NCBI RefSeq assembly: GCF_024171605.1
Contig: NZ_JALKAA010000005.1
Span: forward strand, 62,001-126,000
From: Pontibacter sp. HSC-36F09
GTDB taxonomy: Bacteria > Bacteroidota > Bacteroidia > Cytophagales > Hymenobacteraceae
Reading direction: 5' to 3'
DNA: 64,000 nt
The translations under genes were made by a program, and so were the position numbers. The notes below the pieces were generated by a model, which did not search any database, had not been told where the DNA came from, and was given only the letters and a program-made list of their open reading frames with translations. Each line of letters opens with the position of its first letter. Positions within the stretch are counted from its first letter, which is position 1. Shown piece after piece: positions 33,084-42,256 of this stretch.

Positions 33084-33117
33084 AAACCAGCCGCAAACGC
33101 GACTGGTTTTTATTTTT
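33084..33117. terminator. Bidirectional terminator between lipoprotein and hisIE
   Basis: AAACCAG (33084-33090) pairs with CTGGTTT (33103-33109), with an inner CGC/GCG pair, and a T-run follows on the plus strand. The minus-strand side has A/T-rich sequence (TTATACC) after the stem, so it may stop both genes. The end of the stem overlaps the hisIE stop codon. Confidence 0.6.
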
Positions 33118-33715
33118 TATGACGTTCCTGCAGCACAGCCACCACATCGGCTAACTCCAGTCCGGTAGCTGCCAGCAGCACCAGTAAGTGGTAGAGTAGA
33201 TCGGCAGCCTCCCCTTTCATGGTGTCCAGTTTGCCGGCCACGGCGTCGATCACGGTTTCCACAGCCTCTTCCCCTACTTTCTGGGCAATCTTGTTCACGC
33301 CTTTATCAAAAAGGAAATTGGTATAGGATGCTTCCGTCGGGTTCGCTTTGCGTTGCTGAATCACCTCTTCGAGTCTGGCAATAAACTGGATAGCCGCCAT
33401 GCGTTTAGCGGATGCATCTTCCCCAAAGCAACTAGTATCACCGGTATGGCAGGTTGGTCCGTTGGGATTTACTTTGATTAAGAGCGAGTCGTTGTCGCAA
33501 TCTTCGGCTATATTAACCACCGTTAAAGTATGGCCGGAAGTTTCACCCTTGGTCCAGAGGCGGTTTTTCGAGCGGGAGAAAAACGTTACCAGCCCCTCTT
33601 TTTGCGTCTTATCAAATGCCTCCTGGTTCATGTAGCCCAGCATCAGCACCTGGCACGACTCAGCATCCTGTATAACGGCAGGTATTAGGCCGTCCATTTT
33701 ATCGAAATCTAACAT
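33110..33715 (-). CDS. hisI: Bifunctional phosphoribosyl-AMP cyclohydrolase / phosphoribosyl-ATP pyrophosphatase
   Basis: 201 aa, steps 2 and 3 of histidine biosynthesis in one protein. The N-terminal cyclohydrolase (1-110) shows MLGYMNQEAFDKT, WTKGETSGH, and the metal cysteines in CDNDSLLIKVNPNGPTCHTG. The C-terminal pyrophosphatase (120-201) is an all-helical MazG-type fold with KVGEEAVETVIDA and ADLLYHLLVLLAATGLELADV. Last gene of the hisH-A-F-I unit, separated from hisF by 117 bases. Confidence 0.95.
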   Translation of the reverse strand: MLDFDKMDGLIPAVIQDAESCQVLMLGYMNQEAFDKTQKEGLVTFFSRSKNRLWTKGETSGHTLTVVNIAEDCDNDSLLIKVNPNGPTCHTGDTSCFGEDASAKRMAAIQFIARLEEVIQQRKANPTEASYTNFLFDKGVNKIAQKVGEEAVETVIDAVAGKLDTMKGEAADLLYHLLVLLAATGLELADVVAVLQERHKK

Positions 33716-33832
33716 AGGGTAATTTTAAGATTGTTAAATTGTTATTTGGTGCACGATTCCAACAGGTCACGACCTGTCCCTACAAAGGTTCTTTTAACCA
33801 TTCACTCATCCACTCCATCACTCAATCAAAAA

Positions 33833-34591
33833 TCACACTCTCACCGCTATGCCTTCGGCTTTAAGAAACCGCTTCAGATCAGGTATACCTAGTTCACGGA
33901 AGTGGAAAAGACTGGCGGCGAGGGCAGCATCGGCATGGGCTATCTGGAATGCGTCGGCGAAATGCTGCATGGTGCCGGCGCCTCCTGAGGCGATAACAGG
34001 CACGGAAACAGCTTCTGAAACGGCCTTTGTGATGTCGAGTGCAAAACCGGCTTTGGTTCCATCGTTATTCATGCTGGTGAGCAGGATCTCGCCCGCTCCT
34101 AAGTCTACCACTCGTCTGGCCCAATCCACGGTGGCATGTTCGGTTTCTACGGTTCCGGCACGGGCGTATACCTTCCAACCTGTGGCTTCGGTATACTTGG
34201 TGTCGATAGCCATGGTTACGCACTGGCTGCCAAAGCGAAGTGTCAAATCCTCCACCAGTTGCGGGTTGCGTATGGCAGCGGAGTTGATCGACACTTTATC
34301 AGCACCGGCCATTAGAAGCACCTCCACATCAGCCACAGCACTGATGCCGCCACCCACTGTGAAAGGTATATCGATGTGGCGGGCAATATCGCGCACGAGT
34401 TCTGCAAAGGTCTTGCGCTCTTCGTTGGTGGCGGTGATATCCAGAAACACCAGTTCGTCTGCACCCTGTTCTGCATACCACTTGGCCAGTTCTACCGGGT
34501 CGCCGGCATCACGGATGTTCTCAAAACGGACACCCTTTACGGTGCGACCATTCTTGATATCAAGACAAGGTATAATGCGTTTGGTTAACAT
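33833..34591 (-). CDS. hisF: Imidazole glycerol phosphate synthase, cyclase subunit
   Basis: 252 aa TIM barrel working with HisH to form IGP and AICAR. Catalytic aspartates are in [19 protein letters not shown] (Asp11) and QCVTMAIDT (Asp about 130). [27 protein letters not shown] and [18 protein letters not shown] are the phosphate-binding half-barrel repeats. Start overlaps the hisA stop by 7 bases. Confidence 0.96.
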   Translation of the reverse strand: MLTKRIIPCLDIKNGRTVKGVRFENIRDAGDPVELAKWYAEQGADELVFLDITATNEERKTFAELVRDIARHIDIPFTVGGGISAVADVEVLLMAGADKVSINSAAIRNPQLVEDLTLRFGSQCVTMAIDTKYTEATGWKVYARAGTVETEHATVDWARRVVDLGAGEILLTSMNNDGTKAGFALDITKAVSEAVSVPVIASGGAGTMQHFADAFQIAHADAALAASLFHFRELGIPDLKRFLKAEGIAVRV

Positions 34592-35307
34592 AAAAATCGC
34601 GCTAAGTCCTTTAATGTGATTGTTCCTTCGTAGATCGCTTTGCCAATAATGGCACCAGTTACGCCAATCTCCTGTAAATCTTCTAGATCCTGCACGGTCG
34701 TGACGCCACCACTGGCAATCACCTGGGCATCGGGCAAGGTGAGTTTCAGGTGACGGTAGGTGTTGGTGGATGGTCCCTGCAGCTTGCCGTCTTTGCTCAC
34801 GTCAGTGCAGATGAACAGTTTGGCACCGGTTTTCAGGTAACCTGACATAAAATCCTGCAGCGGGTATTTGCTTTCTTCGGTCCAGGCACTGATAGCGATG
34901 TTGGTGCCTTTAAAATCCGCTCCGATGATGATCTTGTCTGCGCCATACTGCAGGAGCCAGTTTTTTACCTTCTCCGGCTCACGTACCGCTATGCTTCCGG
35001 CTGTGATCTGCGCAGCACCCGCATTAAAAGCCTGATTCACCGCCTCGTCTGACTGCAAACCACCGCCAAAGTCGATAACAAGGTTGGTGTTGGCGGCAAT
35101 GCTTTCGAGAACATTTAAGTTTACCGGTTTGCGGGCTCGGGCGCCGTCGAGGTCCACCAGGTGCAGGCGCTTGATACCACTGGCTTCAAAGCGTTTGGCT
35201 ACTTCCAGCGGGTTGCTGTCGTAGGTAGTTTGCTGGTCGAAGTCACCCTCGGTGAGGCGCACGCATTGACCACCGATCAGGTCAATGGCAGGTATAATCT
35301 CCATCAT
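34585..35307 (-). CDS. hisA: ProFAR isomerase
   Basis: 240 aa TIM barrel, an Amadori isomerase. Catalytic Asp in [20 protein letters not shown] and the second in [16 protein letters not shown] near residue 130. Phosphate sites are [14 protein letters not shown] and [16 protein letters not shown]. Overlaps hisH by 4 bases and hisF by 7 bases, so translation of the three is coupled. Confidence 0.96.
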   Translation of the reverse strand: MMEIIPAIDLIGGQCVRLTEGDFDQQTTYDSNPLEVAKRFEASGIKRLHLVDLDGARARKPVNLNVLESIAANTNLVIDFGGGLQSDEAVNQAFNAGAAQITAGSIAVREPEKVKNWLLQYGADKIIIGADFKGTNIAISAWTEESKYPLQDFMSGYLKTGAKLFICTDVSKDGKLQGPSTNTYRHLKLTLPDAQVIASGGVTTVQDLEDLQEIGVTGAIIGKAIYEGTITLKDLARFLC

Positions 35308-35885
35308 AAGGCAAGGAAGTTTTTGATGATCTGTGAACCGGCAGGACCGCTTTTTTCAGGGTGAAACTGCGCGGCGTAGAAGTTTTTATATTGTAAGGCA
35401 GCCGAGAAGGGCTCCGGATAAGAAGTCTGGGCAATGGTATACTTACTCAGCGGTACATAAAAGCTATGTACATAATAGGCGTATTCCCCTTCGGCTATAC
35501 CTGTAAATAAAGGCGATTGCAGCTTCTCCAGCTGGTTCCAGCCCATGTGCGGCACTTTCAGGTCTGTTTGAAATCGCTTGACAGGCAAAGGGATGATGCC
35601 CAACATGTCCGTATCGCCCTCTTCAGAATGATCGCAGAGCAACTGCATACCCAAACACACCCCGAAAAAGGGCTGCTCGAGTGTTGGCAGTAACTTATCC
35701 AGATTGCGGACCCGCAGCTGCGCCATGGCCGATGAAGCCTCTCCCACTCCCGGAAAGATCACCTTATCTGCCGCCTTGATCGTTTCAAAATCAGAACTTA
35801 GCGTAGCCTGCACCCCCAGCCGCTCCAGTGCAAACAGCACCGACTGCACATTACCAGCTTTGTAATCAACTATAACGAGGTTCAT
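35304..35885 (-). CDS. hisH: Imidazole glycerol phosphate synthase, glutamine amidotransferase subunit
   Basis: 193 aa class I glutaminase, supplies ammonia to HisF. The nucleophile is in QPFFGVCLGMQLL (Cys near residue 79), and the triad His-Glu in FYAAQFHPEKSG near 175. First structural gene of this his unit; its 5' region (about 190 bases) lies downstream of the hisL terminator at 36074-36106. Confidence 0.95.
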   Translation of the reverse strand: MNLVIVDYKAGNVQSVLFALERLGVQATLSSDFETIKAADKVIFPGVGEASSAMAQLRVRNLDKLLPTLEQPFFGVCLGMQLLCDHSEEGDTDMLGIIPLPVKRFQTDLKVPHMGWNQLEKLQSPLFTGIAEGEYAYYVHSFYVPLSKYTIAQTSYPEPFSAALQYKNFYAAQFHPEKSGPAGSQIIKNFLAL

Positions 35886-36073
35886 TTATTTGATGACTAA
35901 TAAATTAGTGACTAATGAATAATAGATAAAATAGAACGTGTTTAAAGCGTCTGCAACCTTAGGCTTGATTCAGTTTACGTTTCAAAAATGTTCGCAAAAC
36001 GAAACAGAGAGAACTCCTAAAAGTTTTTAAGCAACTCCAATCCTGTCAATTCTTAAATCTTGATTCAGATAAA

Positions 36074-36106
36074 CAAAAAAAGCCTGACTCGTTTCGGAGT
36101 CAGGCT
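36074..36106 (-). terminator. Attenuator terminator of the hisH operon
   Basis: On the minus strand AGCCTGACTC-like arms (36106-36097 and 36090-36081) form a 10-bp GC-rich stem with a 6-base loop, followed by seven or more T (36081-36074). The 5' side and loop contain CTCCGAAAC (36099-36091), exactly complementary to GTTTCGGAG (36163-36155) inside the hisL ORF. That pairing would prevent the terminator from forming, the defining arrangement of an attenuator. Confidence 0.85.
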
Positions 36107-36134
36107 TTTGGAAATATGTATTTAATACATTAAA

Positions 36135-36209
36135 TCAAATCCATAGGCTAGCGGCTCCGAAACTTTTGTTTCGTGCATGATGGTGCAGATGTGCCAGTGT
36201 GCCTTTCAT
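36135..36209 (-). CDS. hisL: His leader peptide of the hisH-A-F-I operon
   Basis: 24-aa ORF, ATG at 36209, TGA at 36137-36135: MKGTLAHLHHHARNKS and six more residues to LWI. Histidine codons at positions 7, 9, 10 and 11. If His-tRNA is scarce, a ribosome stalled there leaves GTTTCGGAG (codons 16-18) free to pair with the downstream terminator arm and permit read-through; if not, the ribosome covers it and the terminator forms. Its ATG is 5 bases after the -7 box, so the transcript may be nearly leaderless. Too short for standard gene calling. Confidence 0.85.
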   Translation of the reverse strand: MKGTLAHLHHHARNKSFGAASLWI

Positions 36210-36214
36210 TGCTA

Positions 36215-36222
36215 CAAATATA
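36215..36222 (-). promoter_or_regulatory. -7 box of the hisL-hisH promoter
   Basis: TATATTTG on the minus strand matches TAnnTTTG exactly. The position 19 bases upstream reads ATGG, a weak -33 box. Spacing to the hisL ATG is 5 bases. Between 35886 and 36320 nothing else than this leader region is seen on the minus strand. Confidence 0.6.
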
Positions 36223-36308
36223 GGGTACGCCCAACGTAATACCATGATTATACCTGATTCTTTTTTCTTGGCAAGCTCAATTACCTTTTCAGAATGTCAG
36301 GTTTTGGG

Positions 36309-36316
36309 TATTTTTG
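36309..36316 (+). promoter_or_regulatory. -7 box of the S9 peptidase gene
   Basis: TATTTTTG matches TAnnTTTG, with TTTT 19 bases upstream near the -33 position. Only four bases (AAGT) separate the box from the ATG at 36321, implying a leaderless or nearly leaderless mRNA. Confidence 0.55.
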
Positions 36317-36320
36317 AAGT

Positions 36321-38369
36321 ATGAAAAAGATAATGATACTGGCTGGTGTGTTTGCCGTGACAATGGCGCATGCACAACAGCGCATGAGCCCGGAACTGCT
36401 TTGGAAGCTGGGTCGGGTTTCTGCAGAAACCATAACTCCCGACGGTAAATCTGTGATCTATGGCATCAGCTACCCCAATGTGGAGGAAAACAACACCGAG
36501 CGCAACCTCTATGCTATACCTGTTACGGGCGGACAACCAACCCAGCTGACTTCGACCAAAGGCGGTGAAAGCGTGGTGCACATCGACAAGGCTACCGGCA
36601 ACATCGTATACCTGCACAAAGGCCAATTGTGGCAGTTAGCAGGTGGCAAGGGCGAGCCAAAACAACTGACCAACGTGGAAGGTCGACTGAGCAACGTGCG
36701 TTTCTCGCCGGACGGAAAACACCTGCTCTTCTCCCGTGAAGTGGAAGTGAAAAAGATGCACAGTACCGACATCTACCCGGAACTAAAGAAATCGGATGCC
36801 TATGTATACGACGACCTGAACTACCGTCACTGGGATACCTGGGAAGACGGTAAATTTCAGCACATCTTCTTCGCCAGCTACTACAACGGCCAGCTAGGTA
36901 CGCCAGTCGACCTGATGAAGGGAGAACCATTCGATGCGCCACAAATGCCTTTCGGGGGCAAAGAAGACGTGATCTGGAGCCCGGACAGCAAGGCTATTCT
37001 TTACGTGAGCAAGAAAAAGTTCGGTAAAGCGTATGCCGTAAGCACCAACACAGACATCTACCACTACGACATCGCCAGCGGCAAGACGACTAACCTCACC
37101 GAGAGTAACCATGGCTACGACACCCACCCTATTTACAGCGCTGATGGTTCTAAACTGGTCTGGCTGGCCATGGACGAAGACGGAAACGAAGCCGACCAGA
37201 ACGAGCTAATCGTGCTGGACACTAAGTCAGGCAAAAAGCACAACCTGACCAAAGACTGGGACGAGACGATCAACGGATTTGAGTGGAGCAATGATGGCAA
37301 CAAGATCTGGTTTGTGGCCCCAACCAAAGGCACGATACAGGTATATGAGATCGCGCTCACTAAGAACCTCGACAAATTCACTACTAAAGGTATACGCCAG
37401 GTAACGAAAGGACAGTTCGATGTGAACGGTATCGTGGGGCAGACTGGCAATAACCTGATCGTGTCGCGTAACGACATGAACCGTGCTCCGGAACTATACC
37501 GCCTGGAAACCAAGTCAGGCAAGCTGACGCAGCTGACCACAGTGAATGACGAGGTATACGGCAAGCTGGCGAAGAGCAAAGTGGAGCCACGCACGATCAA
37601 AGCCAGCGATGGCAAAGACCTCTTCTCATGGGTGGTATACCCACCGGACTTCGATCCGAACAAGAAATACCCAACACTACTTTATTGCCAGGGCGGACCG
37701 CAGTCGGCTCTCACACAGTTTTACTCTTACCGCTGGAACCTGCAGCTGATCGCGGCTCAGGGTTACATCGTGGTGGCACCAAACCGTCGCGGTATGCCGG
37801 GCCATGGGGATGAGTGGAACCGACAGATCAGTGGTGACTGGGGTGGTCAACCTATCCGAGACTACCTGTCTGCTATCGATGATGTGGCAAAAGAATCTTA
37901 TGTAGATAAAGACCGATTGGGTGCGATTGGTGCGAGCTACGGCGGTTATTCCGTGTTTATGCTGGCCGGTCTTCACGAAGGTCGTTTCAAAACCTTTATT
38001 GCGCACGATGGCCTGTTCGACATGCGAAGCTGGTATGGTACTACCGAGGAGATGTTCTTCGCCAACAATGAATTAAAGGGTCCTTATTGGGAGACCAAAT
38101 CACCTCAAAGCTACAAGGAGTACAACCCGATCGAGCTAGCAAACAAGTGGGATACGCCGATTTTGATTGTACAGGGCGGTCAGGACTTCCGTGTAGGCAT
38201 AGAGCAGGGTTTGCAGGCTTTCCAGCTAGCGCAACTCAAAGGCATCAAGAGCCGCTTGCTATACCTGCCTGACGAAAATCACTGGGTACTGCAGCCGCAG
38301 AATGCCATGGTGTGGCAGCGTGAGTTCTTCAAATGGTTAGATGAAACGCTTGAGAAAAAAGCAAACTAA
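36321..38369 (+). CDS. Secreted S9 prolyl-oligopeptidase family peptidase (DPP5-like)
   Basis: 682 aa with a signal peptide (residues 1-19, MKKIMILAGVFAVTMAHAQ). N-terminal beta-propeller (about 30-400) with repeated strand motifs such as NVRFSPDGKHLLFSRE and DVIWSPDSKAILYVS, then an alpha/beta hydrolase. Triad: Ser in GAIGASYGGYSVFML near 545, Asp in IVQGGQDFRVG near 625, His in PDENHWVLQ near 657. Family members are periplasmic dipeptidyl peptidases that release dipeptides from peptides. Monocistronic, with a strong terminator. It separates the hisH operon from the trp operon. Confidence 0.87.
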   Translation: MKKIMILAGVFAVTMAHAQQRMSPELLWKLGRVSAETITPDGKSVIYGISYPNVEENNTERNLYAIPVTGGQPTQLTSTKGGESVVHIDKATGNIVYLHKGQLWQLAGGKGEPKQLTNVEGRLSNVRFSPDGKHLLFSREVEVKKMHSTDIYPELKKSDAYVYDDLNYRHWDTWEDGKFQHIFFASYYNGQLGTPVDLMKGEPFDAPQMPFGGKEDVIWSPDSKAILYVSKKKFGKAYAVSTNTDIYHYDIASGKTTNLTESNHGYDTHPIYSADGSKLVWLAMDEDGNEADQNELIVLDTKSGKKHNLTKDWDETINGFEWSNDGNKIWFVAPTKGTIQVYEIALTKNLDKFTTKGIRQVTKGQFDVNGIVGQTGNNLIVSRNDMNRAPELYRLETKSGKLTQLTTVNDEVYGKLAKSKVEPRTIKASDGKDLFSWVVYPPDFDPNKKYPTLLYCQGGPQSALTQFYSYRWNLQLIAAQGYIVVAPNRRGMPGHGDEWNRQISGDWGGQPIRDYLSAIDDVAKESYVDKDRLGAIGASYGGYSVFMLAGLHEGRFKTFIAHDGLFDMRSWYGTTEEMFFANNELKGPYWETKSPQSYKEYNPIELANKWDTPILIVQGGQDFRVGIEQGLQAFQLAQLKGIKSRLLYLPDENHWVLQPQNAMVWQREFFKWLDETLEKKAN

Positions 38370-38374
38370 AACAG

Positions 38375-38407
38375 AAAGCCCGGTACCATTCAGTACCGGG
38401 CTTTTTT
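38375..38407 (+). terminator. Terminator of the S9 peptidase gene
   Basis: AAAGCCCGGTAC (38375-38386) pairs with GTACCGGGCTTT (38393-38404) around CATTCA, followed by a T-run. On the minus strand the tail is CTTTCTG, so it might weakly serve the aroF end too. Confidence 0.85.
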
Positions 38408-38510
38408 GTGCTTATATGGAGACTGACCCTTGAGGGGACTACAGGGGTGTTGGCTCCTGTATGAATTAACATCCACCTCTCACTTCAAATGGGGACTTTT
38501 ATATACTAAT

Positions 38511-39521
38511 CTAAAAACTTTCCCGCAACTCATACGCCTGCCGCATCCGCTTAATCAAACGCTCCGATTCCTGAAAATTCACCGTCTGCTGTCCATCTGA
38601 GAAAGCTTCCTCCGGTTTCTGATGCGTTTCGTAGATCACGCCGTCGGCTCCAGCCATTACAGCAGCCAACGACATCGGTTCCACATGGTCGCGCAGGCCG
38701 ATGCCGTGTGATGGGTCCACAATTACCGGCAAGTGAGTTTTGGCTTTGAGCACCGGCACAGCGTTCAGGTCCAGCACATTACGGTAGGAGTTTTCGTAGG
38801 AGCGTATACCGCGCTCGCACAGCATGATCTTTTCATTGCCGTTGGAAAAGATGTACTCAGCAGCTTGCAGCAACTCTTCTATCGTTCCGGAGATGCCCCG
38901 CTTCAGCAACACGGGTTTCTGTGCTTCACCCAGTGCGTCCAGCAAATTGAAGTTCTGACTGTTACGGGCACCTACCTGAAACACATCCACAAAGTCTACC
39001 ATGTCTTCTATCTGCGATACCTGCATGACTTCGGTGATGATTTTGATGCCGTTCTGGCTGCAAAGTTCGTGGAACATGCGCAAGCCTTCCAGCCCCATAC
39101 CTCTGAAAGCATAAGGAGAACTGCGCGGCTTGAACACGCCGCCCCGCATGATCTTCACGTTGTTGGCTTTCAGGTGCTCCACTACCAACTCAATCTGCCG
39201 CTCACTCTCAATAGAGCACGGACCAGCCATGATGCTGAAGTTGCCCTCTCCGATCACTACGCCATCGCCTAAGTCGATTAGCGTAGGATTGACGCGCCAC
39301 TTGCGGGAGATCAGTTTGTACTCGTCTGACACGCGGTGAATGTCCGCCACACCCGGCAACTGCCCCAGCGTGCGGATGTCAAAATCTTTCTTACCGATAC
39401 CGACAATGTAGTGCGCTTCCTGTGTTTTTACTTCGTTGGCCTTAAAGCCGATACCATTCACTTCCTGCAGTATAGCTTCCAGTAGTTCGGCAGGTATACC
39501 CTGTTGCAATTGTATGATCAT
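38511..39521 (-). CDS. aroF: 3-deoxy-7-phosphoheptulonate (DAHP) synthase, type I-beta with N-terminal ferredoxin-like domain
   Basis: 336 aa, first step of the shikimate pathway (PEP + erythrose 4-phosphate). Length and plan resemble Thermotoga maritima DAHP synthase: an N-terminal regulatory ferredoxin-like domain (1-65), then the TIM barrel with IMAGPCSIESERQ near 83, GVFKPRSSPYAF near 110, QVGARNSQNFNLL near 180, and the metal-binding PVIVDPSHGIG near 262. The last gene of the trp operon; its ATG overlaps the trpA stop by 4 bases, so the entry enzyme is co-regulated with Trp synthesis. Confidence 0.92.
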   Translation of the reverse strand: MIIQLQQGIPAELLEAILQEVNGIGFKANEVKTQEAHYIVGIGKKDFDIRTLGQLPGVADIHRVSDEYKLISRKWRVNPTLIDLGDGVVIGEGNFSIMAGPCSIESERQIELVVEHLKANNVKIMRGGVFKPRSSPYAFRGMGLEGLRMFHELCSQNGIKIITEVMQVSQIEDMVDFVDVFQVGARNSQNFNLLDALGEAQKPVLLKRGISGTIEELLQAAEYIFSNGNEKIMLCERGIRSYENSYRNVLDLNAVPVLKAKTHLPVIVDPSHGIGLRDHVEPMSLAAVMAGADGVIYETHQKPEEAFSDGQQTVNFQESERLIKRMRQAYELRESF

Positions 39522-40306
39522 GCTGTTTCTTTCTGTCTGATGCTCTGAATAAATGTCCTGATGTTTTCGCTGAGGCTGCCTTCTTTGGCCAATGCCTTGA
39601 TAAAGGCACTGCCAATTATAGCGCCGCTGGCATGGTGGCAGGCTTGAGCAAATGTTTCCTGGTTGTGTATACCAAATCCGATGATGCCCGGATTGCGTAA
39701 GCCCATCCCTTTCACCCGCTCAAAATAAGTAGTGTTAACCACCGACTGCCCCGAAGTACCACCCGTCACCGAAGCCGACGATACCATATAAATAAAACCA
39801 TTGGTGTGGGTGTCGATTTCACGGATGCGACGCTCCGGCGTCTGCGGTGTGATCAGGAAAATGTTGCTGAGCTTATACCTCTCGAACACCACCTTGTACT
39901 CCCGCACATAGTCCGAAAGTGGCAGGTCCGGCAAAATCAATCCGTCTATACCTAGTTCGCTGGCTTTCTGCAGAAAGCGCTCCACGCCATACTGCATCAC
40001 CGGGTTCAGGTAGCCCATCAGCACCAGCGGTATCTGGGTATGCTGCCGGATATCCTGTAGTTGTGCAAATAACTTAGGTATAGTCATGCCGTTTCGGATC
40101 GCTACTTCGGAGCTTTGCTGTATAGTCGGGCCGTCAGCCAGCGGGTCCGAGAAAGGCATACCGATCTCGATCAGGTCTACCCCGTTTTTCTCCAATTCCA
40201 GTATAATTGGCACCGTATCTTCTAAATTAGGGAAGCCGGCCGTGAAGTAGACTGAAAGCAAGCCTTTTGGCTTTTGGGCATATAGTTGCTGAACTCTATT
40301 TGTCAT
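39518..40306 (-). CDS. trpA: Tryptophan synthase alpha chain
   Basis: 262 aa TIM barrel that releases indole from indoleglycerol phosphate. Catalytic Glu in [18 protein letters not shown] (near residue 48) and Asp in [16 protein letters not shown] near 128; the phosphate site is [12 protein letters not shown] near 210. The start overlaps trpB by 11 bases and the stop overlaps aroF by 4 bases. Confidence 0.96.
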   Translation of the reverse strand: MTNRVQQLYAQKPKGLLSVYFTAGFPNLEDTVPIILELEKNGVDLIEIGMPFSDPLADGPTIQQSSEVAIRNGMTIPKLFAQLQDIRQHTQIPLVLMGYLNPVMQYGVERFLQKASELGIDGLILPDLPLSDYVREYKVVFERYKLSNIFLITPQTPERRIREIDTHTNGFIYMVSSASVTGGTSGQSVVNTTYFERVKGMGLRNPGIIGFGIHNQETFAQACHHASGAIIGSAFIKALAKEGSLSENIRTFIQSIRQKETA

Positions 40307-41486
40307 CGAAATTGAATCTGTTTAAGTAAGTTGCCAAATCTTTGTCGCCGCGCCCTGAAAGGTTGATTACCACCACTTCATCTGGCTTCGCGCCCAGTCT
40401 GCCGATTGCTGCCAAAGCGTGTGCTGTTTCCAGCGCAGGTATGATGCCTTCCAGACGGGTCAGTTCCAGCACGGCCTGCAGTGCTTCCTCGTCGGTGATG
40501 CTCTCAAAAATCGCACGGCCTGACTTATGCAGATGCGCATGCAGCGGTCCCACACCCGGGTAGTCCAGGCCTGCGGAAATGGAATAAGGCTCTGTCACCT
40601 GCCCGTCTTGGGTTTGCATTAGTAAAGTGCGGCTGCCGTGAATGATACCCTCTTTGCCTAGCACCGAGGTAGCAGCGGACTCACCGGAGTCTATACCTAA
40701 GCCAGCGGCTTCCACGGCGACCAGCTTTACTTCAGGCCTGTCGAGGTAATGGTAAAAAGCACCGGCCGCGTTGCTGCCGCCGCCCACACAGGCCACGACA
40801 TAATCCGGATTCTCGTTGCCTGTTTTCTCCAGCAACTGCGCTTTCATTTCTTCTGAAATCACTGACTGAAAACGCGCCACCATGTCCGGGTACGGGTGCG
40901 GACCTACCACAGAACCTATAATGTAATAGGTGTCTTCCGGGTTGTTGATCCAGTCGCGGATAGCTTCGTTGGTCGCATCTTTAAGCGTGCGGCTGCCGCT
41001 GGTGGCGGGCACTACGGTAGCACTTAACATTTTCATACGAGCCACATTAGGCGCCTGACGTTCAATATCTACTTCACCCATATACACGATGCACTCGAGG
41101 TTCATGAGCGCACAAACCGTAGCCGTGGCCACGCCATGCTGACCGGCACCTGTCTCGGCTATGATGCGGGTTTTGCCCAGCCGCTTAGCCAACAGGATCT
41201 GCCCAATGGTGTTGTTGATCTTGTGTGCACCGGTATGGTTCAGGTCCTCCCGCTTCAGGTAGATGTTCGTGTTATATTTTTCGGAAAGGCGTTTGGCAAA
41301 GTATAATGGCGTCGGGCGACCCACATAATCCCGGAGCAAACTCTGCATTTCCTCCTGAAAATCCGGCTCGGCCATGATGTTCAGGTAATTCTGCCGCAGT
41401 TCCTCCACATTGGGGTATAGCATTTCGGGAACATAAGCCCCGCCAAACCTGCCGTAAAATCCGTTATCGTCTACTGAATATTTCAT
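40296..41486 (-). CDS. trpB: Tryptophan synthase beta chain
   Basis: 396 aa PLP enzyme joining indole and serine. PLP lysine in [15 protein letters not shown] near residue 85, [18 protein letters not shown] near 108 and phosphate cup [12 protein letters not shown] near 233. It is the canonical TrpB1 type, adjacent to trpA. Separated from trpF by 89 bases with no other gene. Confidence 0.97.
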   Translation of the reverse strand: MKYSVDDNGFYGRFGGAYVPEMLYPNVEELRQNYLNIMAEPDFQEEMQSLLRDYVGRPTPLYFAKRLSEKYNTNIYLKREDLNHTGAHKINNTIGQILLAKRLGKTRIIAETGAGQHGVATATVCALMNLECIVYMGEVDIERQAPNVARMKMLSATVVPATSGSRTLKDATNEAIRDWINNPEDTYYIIGSVVGPHPYPDMVARFQSVISEEMKAQLLEKTGNENPDYVVACVGGGSNAAGAFYHYLDRPEVKLVAVEAAGLGIDSGESAATSVLGKEGIIHGSRTLLMQTQDGQVTEPYSISAGLDYPGVGPLHAHLHKSGRAIFESITDEEALQAVLELTRLEGIIPALETAHALAAIGRLGAKPDEVVVINLSGRGDKDLATYLNRFNFDDK

Positions 41487-41575
41487 GTGATATTTTTATT
41501 TTATCATTTCGGACAGCGGGAGAAATCTGATAGCTTTGGATCTGGATCGCTCCTGTCGTCGAGATGACAGTTAAT

Positions 41576-42217
41576 TTAGTCTCTTTCCTTTATCAATGTG
41601 ACTAGCTCTTTCAGCTTTTCCACATCCTTAAGCCCCGGCTCTAGCTCAAAACCACTGTTCACGTCAATGGCAAAGGGCTTTGGCCGTAGCTTTTCAAACT
41701 CTTTGCTCTGCAGGTTTTCCAGATTCAGACCCCCGCTCAGGAAGTAAGGTATAGGTGAGAAGTAGCCTTTGAGCATTTCCCAATCGAAGACCGTACCGTT
41801 GCCGCCAAAGTTGTTGCCACGCGTGTCGAAAAGAAAGAACTCGCAGTAACGTTCGTAGAGCAAGGTGTTCTCGAAGGAAAAACGATCATCTACCGAAAAG
41901 GCCTTGATCAGGCGTATACCTGTCTCCTGCAATTCCCGGCATTGCCCCGGGGTTTCATGGCCATGTAGTTGCACCAGATCCAGTCCATATTTCTCTACGG
42001 TAGCCAGTATATCTTCTGTAGTTTCATTCACGAAAACACCCACTTTGTTTATACCTGCCGGAAGCTCAGCTAAGAGTTCCGGGGTGATATGGCCTTCGCA
42101 GTAGCGCTTGGAGCCTTTATAAAAGATAAAGCCCATGTAGTCGGGTTGTAGTGCAGCGACCTGCCGGATGTTTTCCGGGTCGTGCATACCGCAAACTTTT
42201 ATTTTCAGGTCTTTCAT
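41576..42217 (-). CDS. trpF: Phosphoribosylanthranilate isomerase
   Basis: 213 aa TIM barrel. Catalytic Cys in KIKVCGMHDPENIRQ (residue about 9) and Asp in YCEFFLFDTRGNNFGGNGTVFDW near 125. LSGGLNLENL and AIDVNSGFE at the end form the phosphate site. Starts 39 bases after trpC. Confidence 0.94.
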   Translation of the reverse strand: MKDLKIKVCGMHDPENIRQVAALQPDYMGFIFYKGSKRYCEGHITPELLAELPAGINKVGVFVNETTEDILATVEKYGLDLVQLHGHETPGQCRELQETGIRLIKAFSVDDRFSFENTLLYERYCEFFLFDTRGNNFGGNGTVFDWEMLKGYFSPIPYFLSGGLNLENLQSKEFEKLRPKPFAIDVNSGFELEPGLKDVEKLKELVTLIKERD

Positions 42218-42256
42218 TCTGCCGATCGTTTGAATAGTGTTATGTGTAATTTGAGT

